Source: an uncultured Eubacteriales bacterium
Lineage (GTDB): Bacteria; Bacillota; Clostridia; Oscillospirales; Acutalibacteraceae
Length of the DNA: 6,511 bases
Assembly (NCBI GenBank): GCA_934700635.1
Contig: CAKUXU010000048.1
Coordinates: 1-6,511, forward strand
Direction of reading: 5' to 3'
Positions 1 to 5,155 of the stretch are shown here, one piece after another. The translations under genes were made by a program, and so were the position numbers. The notes beneath the pieces were generated by a model, which was not told the origin of the DNA, searched no databases, and saw only the letters and a list, made by a program, of their open reading frames with translations. Positions within the stretch are counted from its first letter, which is position 1. Each line of letters begins with the position of its first letter.

Positions 1-93
1 AAAATAAAAGTTACATCTAAGGTAGGTAAAGGAACTACTGTAACTTTAGAAAAATTTATAATTCGAAGAGCTATAAATAATAATGAAAAATAA
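1..93 (+). CDS. spoIIAB: Anti-sigma-F factor SpoIIAB, C-terminal end only
   Basis: The frame is open from the left edge and ends at TAA 91-93, giving the last 30 residues of a protein whose start lies outside the window. The stretch 'SKVGKGTTVTLEKFI' closely matches the C-terminus of SpoIIAB, where B. subtilis has 'SEVNKGTTVYLKKHI'. SpoIIAB is a GHKL-fold serine kinase that binds and inhibits sigma-F and phosphorylates SpoIIAA. The ATP-binding core is not visible here. The stop overlaps the sigF start by 11 bp (83-93), which indicates translational coupling in a spoIIAA-spoIIAB-sigF operon. Identification rests on a short tail plus the gene order, and the two agree strongly. Confidence 0.88.
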   Translation, partial: KIKVTSKVGKGTTVTLEKFIIRRAINNNEK

Positions 94-730
94 TAGTGAT
101 ATCAATATTGAAAAGCATTTGGGGCTTGTACATTTGTGTTGCCAGCGATTTAAAGGAAGAGGAGCATCCTATGATGATATTTTTCAATGTGGATGCATAG
201 GACTTGCAAAAGCTTCTAAAAATTTCGACGCTTCAAAAGAAGTAAAATTTTCTACATATGCGGTACCCATGATTTTAGGAGAAATAAAATCATTTTTCAG
301 AGATAACAGTCCTATAAAAGTGAGTAGAAATTTAAAAGAAATATCGGCTAAAATTCGTTTAATTGAAGAAAAATTTTCAATTGAAAATTCAAGACTTCCC
401 ACACTAAAAGAGTTATCTGATTCTTTAGGGATTGAAAAAGATCAAATTTTAGAAGCTATGGAATCCTCTAAACCTCTTGCTTCTCTTGACGAAATAAATC
501 AAGAGGGGAAAGAGCCACAAATTAATTTCAACGACGATAATATTAATCTTAAAATTTCTATTAAAGATGCACTCAAATCTTTAGATCCTATTGATAAAAA
601 TCTTGTTTGCTTAAGATTTTTTGAATACAAAACTCAGTCTCAAACAGCCAAAGAGCTTGGAAAGACCCAAGTATGGGTCTCTAGACGAGAAAAAGTTATT
701 TTAAAAATTTTAAGGAATAAATTAACTTAA
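83..730 (+). CDS. sigF: RNA polymerase sporulation sigma factor SigF (short form)
   Basis: This 215-residue sigma-70 family protein should be the first forespore-specific sigma factor, kept inactive by SpoIIAB until asymmetric septation. Region 2 covers about residues 12-79. It holds 'YDDIFQCGCIGLAKA' (30-44) and 'FSTYAVPMILGEI' (56-68), then 'FFRD' and 'KVSRNLKE' (79-86), which are hallmarks of the SigF/SigG group. Region 3 is about 87-135. Region 4 is about 160-213, with the helix-turn-helix 'TQSQTAKELGKTQVWVSR' (184-201). The adjoining spoIIAB end decides SigF over SigG. B. subtilis SigF is 255 residues. This protein lacks about 30 N-terminal residues covering region 1.2, and no in-frame upstream extension is available because the start lies inside spoIIAB. 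There is no strong Shine-Dalgarno sequence before ATG 83, so translation is probably coupled to spoIIAB. The 3' end overlaps convergent whiA. Confidence 0.93.
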   Translation: MKNNSDINIEKHLGLVHLCCQRFKGRGASYDDIFQCGCIGLAKASKNFDASKEVKFSTYAVPMILGEIKSFFRDNSPIKVSRNLKEISAKIRLIEEKFSIENSRLPTLKELSDSLGIEKDQILEAMESSKPLASLDEINQEGKEPQINFNDDNINLKISIKDALKSLDPIDKNLVCLRFFEYKTQSQTAKELGKTQVWVSRREKVILKILRNKLT

Positions 731-1588
731 CTTTTCTGAGATTTCTATTAGTTTCTTTAGTCTGTGGTTTACTCCTGATTTACTAATTGGTTTTTCATAA
801 AGTTTTGAAAGCTCTTGAAGAGAAACATAAGGATGTTTAAGCCTAAGAGTAGCTGTTTCTTTTAAATTGGAGGGTAATGAGGAAAATTTATTTTTTCTCA
901 TTATTTTTTTTATTGCTTTTATATGCTCGGCAGAAGAGGAAGTTGTCTTTGAAAGATTAGCTGTTTCAAAGTTGATGTTTCTGTTGATGTTATTCCTGAC
1001 TTCTTTAATCATTTTAACTTGCATAAATTCCATTGCACAAGTTTTGGCCCCTATTAAAACTAGGAAATCTTCTATTTTTTCATTTTCCTTTATATATATT
1101 GAGTAACTATTTCTTCTTTTTAGGGTTTTTGGTTTAAAATTTATTTTTTTAAAGGAATTAAGACAGTAAATAAGTATATTACAGAGTCTTTCATTAGAAA
1201 CATTAAATTCAAGATGATAATCTACATTAGGATTAGTTATACTTCCGCAGGATAGAAACACTCCTGCAAGAAATAAGTTTAAATTTTTAGGTAAATCTTT
1301 TTCATCAAAATTTTTTATATAATCAAAAAATTTTTCTTTAGAACTTATTTTAAGTAAATGTATGCTTTTTTTTGAAATTTTTTCGAAGTATAGATCTGGA
1401 AAAACAAGATTCATTAAAAAATTTATCCTACCAAATGAAAAATCATGTTCACAAGAAATAACTAGATTTTCTTCTTTAAACTTTGATCCAAAAACAAAAA
1501 TACCGCAAAGCTCTGCAAAAGCTTCGTTCTTATTTTCTATTTTTTTTAATGAAAGTTCGTTTTTTACTTTACCTGAAAATGAAATCAT
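722..1588 (-). CDS. whiA: DNA-binding protein WhiA (sporulation/division regulator family)
   Basis: This 288-residue protein is slightly shorter than typical WhiA (about 310). The N-terminus 'MISFSGKVKNEL' fits the family start 'MSFxxxVKxEL'. A degenerate LAGLIDADG-type segment appears as 'FLAGVFLSCGSITNP' (106-120). The conserved patch 'NFETANLSKT' (206-215) follows. A C-terminal helix-turn-helix lies at about 240-280, with 'LKHPYVSLQEL' and the diagnostic 'PISKSGVNHRLKKL' (267-280). WhiA resembles homing endonucleases but is a DNA-binding protein. It is needed for sporulation septation in Streptomyces and is linked to division and chromosome segregation in Bacillus. It is the last gene of the nth-hprK-murB-whiA operon, 21 bp after murB. 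A GGAG (1603-1606) lies 14 nt before the ATG, longer than optimal, and no better in-frame start exists. In many Firmicutes rapZ and yvcK sit immediately upstream, but both are absent here. Confidence 0.93.
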   Translation of the reverse strand: MISFSGKVKNELSLKKIENKNEAFAELCGIFVFGSKFKEENLVISCEHDFSFGRINFLMNLVFPDLYFEKISKKSIHLLKISSKEKFFDYIKNFDEKDLPKNLNLFLAGVFLSCGSITNPNVDYHLEFNVSNERLCNILIYCLNSFKKINFKPKTLKRRNSYSIYIKENEKIEDFLVLIGAKTCAMEFMQVKMIKEVRNNINRNINFETANLSKTTSSSAEHIKAIKKIMRKNKFSSLPSNLKETATLRLKHPYVSLQELSKLYEKPISKSGVNHRLKKLIEISEKLS

Positions 1589-1609
1589 AAAATTACTACT
1601 GACTCCAAT

Positions 1610-2536
1610 TTAAATTTTTATATTTCCAAGTGTTTTTACTTCACATTCCATTACAACTTTAAAATCTTTATATATTTTCTCTTTTATTAAATAAATAAGG
1701 TCTATAACATCTTGGGCAGTTGCATTTCCAGTGTTTACTATAAATCCCGAATGTTTTTTACTAACCATTGCGCCACCTACAGATGTACCTTTAAGTCCGG
1801 CGGATTCTATAAGTGCCGCAGCGTAGTAACCGCCACCTGGTCTTTTAAAAGTGCTGCCTGCGCTTGGATAATTAAGCGGTTGCTTTGATTTTCTTTTTGA
1901 AATAATTTCGTACATTTTAGATCTTACAGTTTCTTTTTTAGAGTTTGAAAGACCAAACTTTAAAGAAAGTATTATCGAATTGCTCTCGGAGTATACACTT
2001 TTTCTATATGAAAGATTCATTTTGTCTTTTGTAAAAGTTTCTATTTTTCCGTCAGGTGTGATGTGTGTTGCTTCAAGTATAACATCCGAAATATCATTTC
2101 CGTATGCACCTGCATTCATAAAAAGTGCTCCTCCGCATGATCCAGGAATTCCCCATGCAAATTCAAGACCAGAAAGTTCGTTTTGCATAGAAAAAACACA
2201 TGCTTTAGCAAGCGAAGTTCCCGCTGCACAGATTATATTTTCATTTTCTCGGGTTATATTTTTAAAATCTGATTCTAAAGATATGACTACTCCTTTATAT
2301 CCTTCATCGGCAACTAGCAGATTAGACCCTTTACCAAGTATAAAGAAAGGGATATTTTCAGAATTTATTTTTTTCATTATCTTTTTTAAGCTATCGATAT
2401 TTTTTACATGTAAAAATAAATCAGCAGGACCGCCTATCTTAAATGAAGTGTATTTTTTTAATATTTCATTCTCCGAAAAATCACATTTAAGTTCTTTGCA
2501 TAAGCATATAAGCTCTTTGTATTTTGAGTTTAAAAT
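1610..2536 (-). CDS. murB: UDP-N-acetylenolpyruvoylglucosamine reductase MurB, probable ATT start
   Basis: MurB is a cytoplasmic FAD enzyme that reduces UDP-GlcNAc-enolpyruvate to UDP-MurNAc for peptidoglycan. The first ATG (2375-2377) would give only 255 residues and begin inside the FAD-binding domain. The same frame stays open upstream and encodes 'KKYTSFKIGGPADLFL' (27-42 of the full protein), the canonical MurB N-terminus. From ATT 2534-2536 the protein is 308 residues, the normal family length. Also visible are 'ILGKGSNLLV' (67-76) and 'GIPGSCGGALFMNAGAYG' (129-146) for FAD binding, 'YR' (Arg178), 'PSAGSTFKRP' with the probable proton-donor Ser228, and 'ECEV' with probable catalytic Glu299. 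The 'PSAGS' form and the length fit the Gram-positive type II enzyme. It lies 52 bp after hprK in one operon. The product is certain; the exact start codon is inferred. Confidence 0.93.
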   Translation of the reverse strand: MLNSKYKELICLCKELKCDFSENEILKKYTSFKIGGPADLFLHVKNIDSLKKIMKKINSENIPFFILGKGSNLLVADEGYKGVVISLESDFKNITRENENIICAAGTSLAKACVFSMQNELSGLEFAWGIPGSCGGALFMNAGAYGNDISDVILEATHITPDGKIETFTKDKMNLSYRKSVYSESNSIILSLKFGLSNSKKETVRSKMYEIISKRKSKQPLNYPSAGSTFKRPGGGYYAAALIESAGLKGTSVGGAMVSKKHSGFIVNTGNATAQDVIDLIYLIKEKIYKDFKVVMECEVKTLGNIKI

Positions 2537-2545
2537 ATTTTGTTT

Positions 2546-2552
2546 CTCCTTT
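2546..2552 (-). promoter_or_regulatory. Shine-Dalgarno sequence supporting the ATT start of murB
   Basis: On the minus strand the bases read AAAGGAG. Nine nucleotides separate it from ATT 2534-2536, which is in frame with the conserved MurB N-terminus. The frame is closed by TGA at 2552-2554, so the start must lie downstream of that stop. There is no in-frame ATG, GTG or TTG between that stop and the internal ATG at 2377. A nearby out-of-frame ATG (2553-2555) would give only a 22-codon peptide and has no ribosome binding site of its own. Confidence 0.7.
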
Positions 2553-2588
2553 CATTTTATAAACCGCTTTCGATTTAAAAATATTTTT

Positions 2589-3566
2589 CTACTGTATATC
2601 CCAAATACATTTTTTTATTTGTGGTGTATTTGATGAATGTTCGGGACAATTTATTCCTAAATTTATAAACAATTCTCTTGCCGCACTGTAACCGAGTTTT
2701 CGCTGTCTATTGTTCATTGCTGCTACTTCTATTATGACCGCTAGATTTCTTCCTGGTTTTACAGGTATATCTATATAGGGTACTTTAACTCCCAAAATTT
2801 CTGTATATATACATTGATCTCCCATGCGATCGTATTCTTTATCTTCTTTCCAAGCGCCTAAATTAACAACCATATCGATGGTTTCGGTTAATTTTACGGC
2901 ACCTATTCCGAAAATTCTCCTTGCATTTATTATACCTATGCCTCTGACCTCTATAAAATGACGAAGATTTTCGGGTGCAGAGCCAAGTAAAGTGTTTTTT
3001 GGAATTTTCCTTATTTCAACTAAATCATCTGAAATTAATTTATGACCTCTTTTTAAAAGCTCTATAGCGGTTTCGCTTTTTCCTACACCACTTTCGCCTA
3101 TTATAAGTACGCCTTCACCATGAACGTTCATTAGTCCACCGGAACGGGTTATTCTCGAAGCCAAACGAAGGTTTAAAAACGGTGAAAGTTCGTTTGTTAT
3201 ATCCGCTGCTGATTCTTTAGACGTCAAAATGGGTATATTGTACTTTTTGGCGACGGATATAATTTCAAGCATCGGACTTATATTGTTAGTAATAATTAAA
3301 ACGGGAGGATTTAAAGAAAGTATAGCTTCGACTGATTTATATATTTCTTCGGAAGAAAGAGTAGATAAGAAATGATTTTCACTTTTTCCCATCAGTATAA
3401 GTTTTCTATTGTCAAAATGATCAAGCGAACCAATAAGTTCAAGTCCCATACGGTTTATGTTTCTTGAAACTATTTTTATATCTTTTGGATCTTTCGGCAT
3501 GAGCTCAATTTCAAAAGAAAATTCCTTTATTATGTCTGCTAAAGTTACAAAAAATTCCGAAGACAT
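2589..3566 (-). CDS. hprK: HPr kinase/phosphorylase HprK
   Basis: HprK phosphorylates the phosphocarrier HPr on its regulatory serine and reverses this by phosphorolysis, which controls carbon catabolite repression with CcpA in low-GC Firmicutes. The 325-residue length is slightly above B. subtilis HprK (310). Residues 1-130 form the variable N-terminal domain. The kinase domain has 'NVHGEGVLIIGESGVGKS' with His149 and the P-loop at 157-164. It also has 'LISDDLVEI' with the acidic pair Asp180/Asp181, the family signature 'EVRGIGIINARRIFG' (206-220), and the C-terminal 'VAAMNNRQRKLGYSAA' (281-296). All expected catalytic elements are present, so the enzyme should be active. ATG 3564-3566 has AAAGGAG at 3577-3583, ten bases upstream. 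That Shine-Dalgarno sequence is built into the last codons of nth (Lys-Gly-Glu-stop), and the genes are 5 bp apart, so they should be co-expressed. Confidence 0.97.
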   Translation of the reverse strand: MSSEFFVTLADIIKEFSFEIELMPKDPKDIKIVSRNINRMGLELIGSLDHFDNRKLILMGKSENHFLSTLSSEEIYKSVEAILSLNPPVLIITNNISPMLEIISVAKKYNIPILTSKESAADITNELSPFLNLRLASRITRSGGLMNVHGEGVLIIGESGVGKSETAIELLKRGHKLISDDLVEIRKIPKNTLLGSAPENLRHFIEVRGIGIINARRIFGIGAVKLTETIDMVVNLGAWKEDKEYDRMGDQCIYTEILGVKVPYIDIPVKPGRNLAVIIEVAAMNNRQRKLGYSAARELFINLGINCPEHSSNTPQIKKCIWDIQ

Positions 3567-3571
3567 TATTG

Positions 3572-4246
3572 CTATTCTCCTTTCAAATTTTTTTCTTTAT
3601 ATGTGCAAAGATTAAAAAGAGTGCATTTTTTGCAAAGTGGGTTTCTTGATTTACATATATTTCTACCATGACAAACTATTAAATGGCAAAAAATTAAAGA
3701 TTTTTCCTCTGGTACTATTTTTTTCATTTCAAATTCAATTTTTGCCGGGTTTTCTAAACTGTGAAATCCTAAACGTTTGGTTATTCTCGAAAAGTGAGTG
3801 TCAACTATTATAGATGGCTTGCCAAAAATTTCACCTCTTATTAAATTAGCTGTTTTTCTTCCTATACCCGGGAGTGAAACTAAATCTTCCATATTGCATG
3901 GTATTTCCCCGTTAAAATCCGAAATAATTTTTTTGCATGCAAGTATTATACTTAGCGATTTTGTTTTATAAAGTCCACACGGTTTTATAATTTTTTCAAT
4001 ATCTGATTTTTCTGCATTTGCAAAATCTTTTACCGATTTGAATTTTGAAAATAAATGAGGTGTTACGGCATTGACTTTTTTATCCGTACATTGAGCAGAA
4101 AGTCTTGCAGCTATTAGGAGTTCCAAAGGCGTGTTGTATACTAATTCACATTTTACATTTGGATATTCCTTTTCAAGAATTTTAATAATAGTTTCTATTT
4201 TAGATTTTTTTGTAATTTCTTCATTGTTTATAAATTCATTTTTCAT
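3572..4246 (-). CDS. nth: Endonuclease III (DNA glycosylase/AP lyase)
   Basis: Endonuclease III removes oxidised pyrimidines from DNA and cleaves the resulting abasic site in base-excision repair. The 224-residue protein shows the segment 'LLIAARLSAQCTDKKVNAVT' (43-62). It also has the helix-hairpin-helix 'LPGIGRKTAN' (125-134) with catalytic Lys131, and 'VDTHFSRITKRLG' (148-160) with catalytic Asp149. At the C-terminus four cysteines are spaced C-X6-C-X2-C-X5-C (Cys198, 205, 208, 214) and should bind the [4Fe-4S] cluster. Nothing essential is missing. The first 15 residues or so extend beyond the usual start region of Nth. ATG 4244-4246 has no Shine-Dalgarno sequence and lies immediately downstream of a good sigma-A promoter, so the message is probably leaderless. 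It is the first gene of the nth-hprK-murB-whiA operon and divergent from sigK. Confidence 0.96.
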   Translation of the reverse strand: MKNEFINNEEITKKSKIETIIKILEKEYPNVKCELVYNTPLELLIAARLSAQCTDKKVNAVTPHLFSKFKSVKDFANAEKSDIEKIIKPCGLYKTKSLSIILACKKIISDFNGEIPCNMEDLVSLPGIGRKTANLIRGEIFGKPSIIVDTHFSRITKRLGFHSLENPAKIEFEMKKIVPEEKSLIFCHLIVCHGRNICKSRNPLCKKCTLFNLCTYKEKNLKGE

Positions 4247-4252
4247 AGTAGT

Positions 4253-4281
4253 AATATATCATTTTTTTGTAATTAAATCAA
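4253..4281 (-). promoter_or_regulatory. Sigma-A-type promoter with extended -10, for the nth operon
   Basis: On the minus strand TTGATT (4276-4281) serves as the -35 box. A 17-bp spacer ends in TGA, followed by TATATT (4253-4258) as the -10 box. The -10 differs from TATAAT at one position and carries the TGn extension. Only six bases (ACTACT) separate it from the nth ATG, so the predicted transcription start is at or within a base or two of the A of ATG. No other promoter of this quality was seen for the four-gene operon. Confidence 0.65.
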
Positions 4282-4350
4282 TATAAGGACATGCACAATT
4301 TAATGTGTTTACTCATAATAATTATATACAGTCGTAAATTTTTTTAAAAT

Positions 4351-4357
4351 AGGTGAT
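4351..4357 (+). promoter_or_regulatory. Shine-Dalgarno sequence that sets the sigK start
   Basis: AGGTGAT is a seven-base match to the anti-Shine-Dalgarno complement GGAGGTGAT. It lies 7 nt before ATG 4365-4367. The in-frame GTG at 4353 is part of this site and has no ribosome binding site of its own, so ATG 4365 is the better start. Confidence 0.75.
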
Positions 4358-4364
4358 ATTATCT

Positions 4365-4712
4365 ATGTGGTGGATTTCTTTTTTGGAAGCACTTTTAAAT
4401 TTGCCTTTTTTAGCATTGCATTTAGTGTCTAAAAATTCTTTTCCTAAACCTCTTGCAAAAAAAGATGAAATCAAATTTATAGAAAAACTGCGAATAGGGG
4501 ATAAAGAAGCAAAAAATAAATTAATAAAGCATAATTTGAGGTTAGTTGCTCATATTTCAAAAAAGTATCATTTTAAAGGATGTGATGTTGACGATTTAAT
4601 TTCTATAGGAACCATAGGACTTATAAAAGCGGTTAATACTTATAATCCTGACAAAGGAGTAAGACTTTCAAGTTATGCTTCAAGATGTATAGAAAATTCT
4701 ATATTAACATAG
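4365..4712 (+). CDS. sigK: Pro-sigma-K, N-terminal half only (interrupted sigK / spoIVCB-like)
   Basis: These 115 residues match the first half of the late mother-cell sigma factor SigK (about 235-240 residues when whole). Residues 2-22 form a hydrophobic segment ('WWISFLEALLNLPFLALHLV') corresponding to the pro-sequence that tethers pro-SigK to membrane and is removed by SpoIVFB. Then come 'KNSFPKPL' and 'LIKHNLRLVAHISKKY'. Region 2 follows with 'DVDDLISIGTIGLIKAVNTY' and 'SSYASRCIENSIL', close to B. subtilis 'RLVAHIVKKF', 'DLISIGTIGLIK' and 'YAARCIENEIL'. The frame then stops at TAG after one further codon, so regions 3 and 4 are missing. By alignment the break is at about codon 113 of B. 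subtilis SigK, where the skin element sits. As it stands the product could not recognise -35 DNA. Coding quality up to the break is high and the Shine-Dalgarno sequence is excellent, which argues for a split gene over a decayed one. A weak sigma-E-like -10 (TATACAGT, 4325-4332) lacks a convincing -35. Confidence 0.88.
   Translation: MWWISFLEALLNLPFLALHLVSKNSFPKPLAKKDEIKFIEKLRIGDKEAKNKLIKHNLRLVAHISKKYHFKGCDVDDLISIGTIGLIKAVNTYNPDKGVRLSSYASRCIENSILT
4688..4703. repeat. 7-bp inverted repeat around AA at the sigK break (candidate attachment site)
   Basis: The sequence is TATAGAA, AA, TTCTATA: two perfect 7-bp arms around a central dinucleotide. It encodes 'IENSI' of SigK, immediately before the frame leaves the SigK alignment. 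Serine recombinases such as SpoIVCA cut across a central dinucleotide flanked by imperfect inverted repeats, so this has the right form and place for a crossover site. In very AT-rich DNA a short palindrome can also occur by chance, so its function is inferred. Confidence 0.4.
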
Positions 4713-4754
4713 CGGATACAACAATAGGAATATGGTATCATTTTGTTTTTAAAA

Positions 4755-4931
4755 TCATCTTATCTTATTGTAATTTTTAATAATTTCATCGAGTAATTTA
4801 ATTTTTTGGCTTTTGCTACATTTTAGATTTTCTACTTTATATTTTATAGCCGAGCCGTAAATTTTTGCAACTTTATTTCTTAATTCATTCAATTTTTCTT
4901 TGTCCTTTGGAATGTGTAAAATTATTCTCAT
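4755..4931 (-). CDS. Small hypothetical protein, 58 residues
   Basis: No family is recognised. From ATG 4929-4931 to TGA 4755-4757 the frame gives 58 residues, beginning 'MRIILHIPKDKEKLNELR' and ending 'KIKLLDEIIKNYNKIR'. It is lysine-rich (about a quarter), has one cysteine, no membrane segment, and looks like a short strand followed by helices. The composition and spacing of hydrophobic residues look like a real protein and not a chance frame. An AAGGAG lies 14 nt before the ATG, rather far. The frame is open for another 15 or so codons upstream ('RIYYEKEKGVFSRL') without a standard start, so it could be the remnant of a longer gene. It lies on the ankyrin-gene strand but beyond that gene's terminator, and it converges on the sigK half. 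Confidence 0.45.
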   Translation of the reverse strand: MRIILHIPKDKEKLNELRNKVAKIYGSAIKYKVENLKCSKSQKIKLLDEIIKNYNKIR

Positions 4932-5111
4932 TAAACGGCTAAAGACTCCTTTTTCCTTTTCATAATATATACGTCTTTATTACTTTTAAAATTCGTTTAA
5001 TTTCATTTCTAAAACACAGTATTTTGATACAATAATTTTACATTTCCTTTTTTCACCTTATTCTTATTGATGTTTTTGCTATTTTTATACATATATTTTT
5101 TTAGATAAAAT

Positions 5112-5135
5112 AAAAAAGCTCATTTGAGCTTTTTT
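5112..5135 (-). terminator. Rho-independent terminator of the ankyrin-repeat gene
   Basis: AAAAAAGCTC (5112-5121) and GAGCTTTTTT (5126-5135) are perfect complements around the loop ATTT. On the minus strand the stem is followed by a T-rich run, 20 bp past the stop of the ankyrin gene. The A-tract on the other side lets it work in either direction. Confidence 0.85.
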
Positions 5136-5155
5136 GATTTTCTTAATATTGGATA

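Larger units (their letters stand above)
4713..5155. other. AT-rich region between the sigK half and the ankyrin gene
   Basis: This 443-bp stretch holds one plausible small gene (4755-4931, minus strand) and a hairpin terminator (5112-5135). The rest is A/T-rich with only very short frames. One of them, 27 codons at 5009-5092 on the minus strand, has no ribosome binding site. No tRNA, CRISPR or recognisable riboswitch was seen. If the skin-like interpretation is right, this is the edge of the element. Confidence 0.5.

Noticed and set aside
867..1613. Two plus-strand open frames (867-1106 and 1362-1613) within whiA
   Set aside because: They are Phe/Leu-rich shadows antisense to a clear WhiA reading frame and have no independent support.
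2553..2555. ATG upstream of murB as an alternative start
   Set aside because: It is out of frame with MurB, ends after 22 codons, and has no ribosome binding site. The AAAGGAG overlaps it and serves the downstream ATT instead.
2561..2576. Short hairpin between hprK and murB (AAACCG / CGATTT with one G-U pair)
   Set aside because: The stem is only 6 bp with a weak pair and no T-run follows it on the transcribed strand, so it does not qualify as a terminator or attenuator.
1980..2633. A 217-codon open frame on the plus strand
   Set aside because: It lies wholly antisense to murB and the end of hprK, has a low-complexity Phe/Ser-rich translation and no family features. The minus-strand frames there carry clear MurB and HprK motifs.
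4325..4332. TATACAGT as a sigma-E -10 box for sigK
   Set aside because: It matches six of eight positions of CATACAAT, but no ATA-type -35 lies at the right distance, so I did not list it as a promoter.
4715..4739. GATAC ... GTATC inverted repeat just after the sigK stop
   Set aside because: The arms are five bases with 15 bases between them and no T-run follows, so it is too weak to call a terminator or binding site.
5009..5092. 27-codon frame on the minus strand starting 'MYKNSKNINKNKVKK'
   Set aside because: It is very short, has no ribosome binding site, and its Asn/Lys-rich composition is what AT-rich non-coding DNA gives.
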